Shown here: positions 34,309 through 37,293 of the stretch, piece after piece
Layout of the letters: each line of letters begins with the position of its first letter
Position numbering within the stretch: the stretch's first letter is position 1
From: Planctomycetaceae bacterium
GTDB lineage: Bacteria > Planctomycetota > Phycisphaerae > UBA1845 > UTPLA1
NCBI GenBank assembly: GCA_011525745.1
Contig: WYBU01000032.1
Location: forward strand, 1 to 37,293
Length of the DNA stretch: 37,293 nucleotides
Direction of reading: 5' to 3'
Position numbers and translations under genes: made by a program
Notes under the pieces: generated by a model
What the model saw: the letters and a program-made list of their open reading frames with translations, nothing else
The model's database searches: none
Told to the model about the DNA's origin: nothing

Positions 34309-37058
34309 ATACACGGTCGATTCGGGCGCGGATTCAGGCCGTCGCCGGCCGCGCGCTGGCTGTCATCGTCGTACTGTTGCTGGCCAACAGCCTGTTCCTC
34401 TATTCCGTGCACCGGCCGGAGGGCCTCGTCGGCCTGATGATGAAGGCGCACGTGTGGTTGGGCTACGCGCTGTGCGGCGCATTGCTCGTCTTTTTCGTGC
34501 CGCATTACGCCGGGCACCGTCGCCACTCCAATACCCGCGCCCAATGGCTGGGTTACGGTTTGTTGCTGGCGATCGTCGTCGGGGTGATCCTCGGCGTTCG
34601 CCTGGCGTGGCTGGGCAAATCGCCGGCGACTGCTTCGCTCGTGCGCGCACACGAACTGGCCTTCGTCATCGCGATGATCGCCTACCTCGGACACAGGCTG
34701 GCCGCCTACGTGACACCCGTGCTGCGTTACGAGCTGGCCGGCGTGGCCGTCGCCATCGTGTTGTTCGTCGGTTATTGGGGGCTGGAGCAGCCGGCGGTCC
34801 GCGAGGCCATCGTGGCGGACCTCAGGCAGCCCGCACCGGCGCCGGTGACGCGGGTATCGAATCCGCCGACGTTCGACAGTCCGGGAGGCGTTGATCCGAC
34901 GAAGTCCGAGCCGGAGCACGCGCCAACGGCGGGCTTATATGGTTCCGCCGATGGCTACTCCGTTACCGCCGTCGCCGCCGGTCCGGCCGACATGGGCGCG
35001 TCGCACGCCCGGACCGTCAGCGGACATTGGCTCAACGAGGACGATCTGCGAAATCCGCAGTATTGCGGACAATGTCACACCGAAATATTCGAGCAATGGG
35101 AAGCTTCGGTGCATCGCTTTTCGTCGCAGAACGATCCGTTCTATGAGAAGACCTTCGCCGCCATGCAGCGGCACCGCCCGCCCGAGGCCACCAAGTTCTG
35201 CGGCGGCTGTCACGATCCGCTGGTGCTGCTGACGGGCAACATGAACGGTCCCATCGACCGGCACAGCACGAACGCCCAGGAGGGCATCACCTGCCTGCTG
35301 TGTCACGGCGTCGTCGATGTGCAGGACCGCATCGGCAACGCCAACTACGTCGTGGCCGCGCCCGATCATTATCCCTTCTACGCCAGCGACAACCCCGACG
35401 AGCAGGAGATGAATCGCCGGCTGATCCGCTCGAAGCCCGAGAAGCACAAGGAGTCGTTCCTCAAGCCGCATCATCGCACGTCTGAGTTCTGCCTGACCTG
35501 CCATAAGACGCATCTCGATGAGCGCATCAACCGCTATCGCTGGCGACGCGGTCCCAACGACTTCGACGCCTGGCACGACAGCGCCGCCGGCATGAAGTCG
35601 GCCCTGACGTTCTACAACGGCGAGAAGCAGCAGCGCTGCCAGGACTGCCACATGAAGGACGTGCCGACCAACGATCCGGCGGCGCGCGACGGGCTGACGC
35701 GCGATCACACCTGGGGCACCGCCAACACGGCGCTGGCCCTGCTCAAGGACAAGCCGCTACTTCACCAGCGATGCGAAGAATTGCTCAAGGACTGCGTGCG
35801 CGTCGACATCTTCTCGGCCATTCCGGGCGACTCTGACACGATCGCGTCGCGAATCTGGCCGCTGGAGCGCCCCGACGCGCGGCTGCGCGGAGGGCAGACG
35901 GCGCGCGTCGAAGTCGTCGTGCGCAACCTGCGCGTCGGTCATCTGTTCCCGACCGGCACGATCGACCTGAACGAACCCTGGCTCGAGTTCGCAGTGTCGC
36001 GGGACGACGGCCCGATCTTGATGTCCAGCGGCTGGCTGGACGAAACCGGCCGGCTCGATCCCTCGGCCCACCGATTCAACCTGGTGCTGCTGACGCGCGA
36101 AGGCCGGCTGGTCGATATTCACAACGTCGAAGAGTTCCACACGGTTCTTTACAACAACGCCATTCCGCTCGGTCAGTCGGACGTGATCCGCTACGAGTTC
36201 ACCGTGCCCGCGTTGCCCGACGGGGCGCGGCTGCGGTTGTCGGCTCGGCTGCACTATCGCAAGTTCTCGCGCCAGTACACCGAGTTCGCCCTGGGTCCCG
36301 ACGCGCCCGATATGCCGATCATTCTTGTCGCTGAAGACCAGGTCGACGTCACGCTGGGGCCGCCGGTCGCCGCGTCCGCGGTCCCTGCCGACAACCTGCT
36401 GGCCGAGCGCGTCAACGACTTCGGCATCGCGCACTTGCGCCAGGGTGACACGCGCACGGCTCGCTGGGCGTTCGAGCGCGCCGCCGAGTTGAAGCCGGAC
36501 GACGCGGACGCCTGGGTCAACATGGCCCGCTGCTATCTGACCGACGGCGCGCTGGACGATCTCGAGGTGGTGCTGCGTCGCGCCGACGAGCTGCACCCGG
36601 TCTATCACAAGACGGCCTACTTTCTCGGCCGATTGCGCGCCGCGCAGGGCCGATTCGACGACGCGGTTCGCGCATACGACGTAACGCTGGCGGCCTTTCC
36701 GGAGGACCGCGAGGTGCTCAACCAAAAGGGCACGGCGCTGTTCAAGCAGGAACGGTTCGCCGAGGCCATCAGCGTGTTCGAGGAAGTGCTGCGCATCGAT
36801 CCCGAGAACGTGTCGGCCCACTCGTACCTGTTCCGGGCGCACGCAACGCTTGGCAATCAGGAGAAGTCGCGGATGCACGAGCGACGCTATCTGAAATATC
36901 AGCCGCAGGAGGCCGAGAAGCCGCTGCATGAGATCTACCGGCGGAACAACCCCGACGCCAATCGCGAGGCCAACGCGCAGCACGTTCATCCGCTGTCGCC
37001 GCCGCCGACCGCAAAGCCCGTCGGGGATCGAAAGGTGCAGATCGAGCCGCGGATCTGA
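34305..37058 (+). CDS. Membrane-anchored five-haem cytochrome c with C-terminal TPR domain
   Basis: 917 residues; the start overlaps the CRTAC1 stop by ATGA. Five transmembrane helices at ~16-34, 46-66, 81-104, 115-136 and 144-160 contain several histidines (for example His50, His67, His116, His130), resembling a b-type cytochrome membrane module. A linker (~165-245) leads to five CxxCH haem-c sites: CGQCH 254-258, CGGCH 299-303, CLLCH 330-334, CLTCH 396-400 and CQDCH 445-449, a cytochrome c554-like region. A beta-rich domain (~500-690, HLFPTGTIDLNEPWLEF) follows, and TPRs occupy ~700-850 (AVRAYDVTLAAFPEDREVLNQKG). The architecture suggests transmembrane electron transfer to periplasmic or surface partners. 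Confidence 0.9.
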
Positions 37059-37293
37059 GGCGGAGGCCACAGGTGGTGGGTCGATTACGACCCACCCTAC
37101 GCGGCTTGGTAGGGTGGGTTGTACTCAACCCACCATTTGTCGTTGTTCGCGGGAGGCGGAGGCCACAGGTGGTGGGTCGATTACGACCCACCCTACGCGG
37201 CTTGGTAGGGTGGGTTGTGCTCAACCCACCATTTCTGGTTGCGCGACGGAGGTGGTGGGTCGATTACGACCCACCCTACGCGGCTTGGTAGGG
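37057..37293. repeat. Tandem array of GGTGGGTC/GACCCACC inverted-repeat units, truncated at window edge
   Basis: GGTGGTGGGTCGATTACGAC begins at 37072, 37168 and 37251, so the first spacing is 96 bp and the second 83 bp. Within each unit GGTGGGTCG-ATTA-CGACCCACC and GGTAGGGTGGGTTG/CTCAACCCACC form nested hairpins. The first two units also share the flank GAGGCGGAGGCCACA; the third lacks it. The first unit starts at the stop codon of the cytochrome gene, so it also forms the terminator region. The array continues beyond the edge. Confidence 0.9.

Overview
The window looks like a chromosomal segment of a GC-rich member of the Planctomycetota, possibly Phycisphaerae-like. This rests on gene content: a DUF1559-like pseudopilin with a zinc-ribbon membrane protein beside it, short membrane proteins ending in the CGxCGYxLxGL...CPxCG zinc ribbon, a CRTAC1/ASPIC protein next to a multihaem cytochrome with TPRs, a divergent EF-G, and long intergenic stretches full of hairpin-forming dispersed repeats. 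The assignment is inferred; no rRNA or tRNA gene was seen.

Layout. Positions 1-1195 hold the 3' end of an RHS polymorphic toxin gene with a hydrophobic segment and a DUF4258-like toxin tip, overlapped by a candidate immunity gene. Positions 1196-1978 are non-coding and carry a 108-bp tandem repeat. Positions 1979-11000 are a mostly minus-strand housekeeping and envelope block: small lipoprotein, alanine racemase, ABC-2 type permease, NeuC-type UDP-GlcNAc 2-epimerase, TPR membrane protein, NUDIX hydrolase and a secreted L,D-transpeptidase. Positions 11346-14365 are plus strand: a lipoprotein with a strong terminator, an ArsR-SRPBCC pair behind a palindromic operator, and a DUF4287/DUF5655 protein. 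Positions 14536-16216 hold the zinc-ribbon membrane protein and the pseudopilin (minus). Positions 16663-19650 encode a divergent EF-G and a SAM methyltransferase. Positions 19674-21264 are a minus-strand operon of a crotonase and two paralogous zinc-ribbon membrane proteins joined by 4-bp start/stop overlaps.

Positions 21630-21921 contain a minus-strand non-coding RNA gene with its own promoter, a long-stem structure resembling 6S RNA, and an intrinsic terminator. Next come a transglutaminase-like membrane protein and a very unusual protein (23292-24434): a P1B-type copper ATPase reduced to its HMA domain and eight membrane helices. The actuator, phosphorylation and nucleotide-binding domains are all missing, and the CPC motif is changed to SPR. 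Positions 24746-30306 are minus strand: HlyD-type periplasmic adaptor, GlmS, PAP2-family lipoprotein and AMMECR1-domain protein. Positions 30473-37058 are plus strand: a small membrane protein, then a TPR lipoprotein, a CRTAC1 (FG-GAP/ASPIC) protein and a membrane-anchored five-haem cytochrome with C-terminal TPRs. The last two overlap by ATGA, so this looks like a surface or periplasmic redox module. The window ends inside a repeat array of inverted GGTGGGT/ACCCACC blocks.

Taken together, cell-wall and envelope functions dominate (Alr, GlmS, NeuC-like, L,D-transpeptidase, PAP2, HlyD, lipoproteins). The most novel candidates are the ATPase-less P1B-like protein, the CRTAC1-cytochrome operon, the structured RNA and the RHS toxin/immunity pair.
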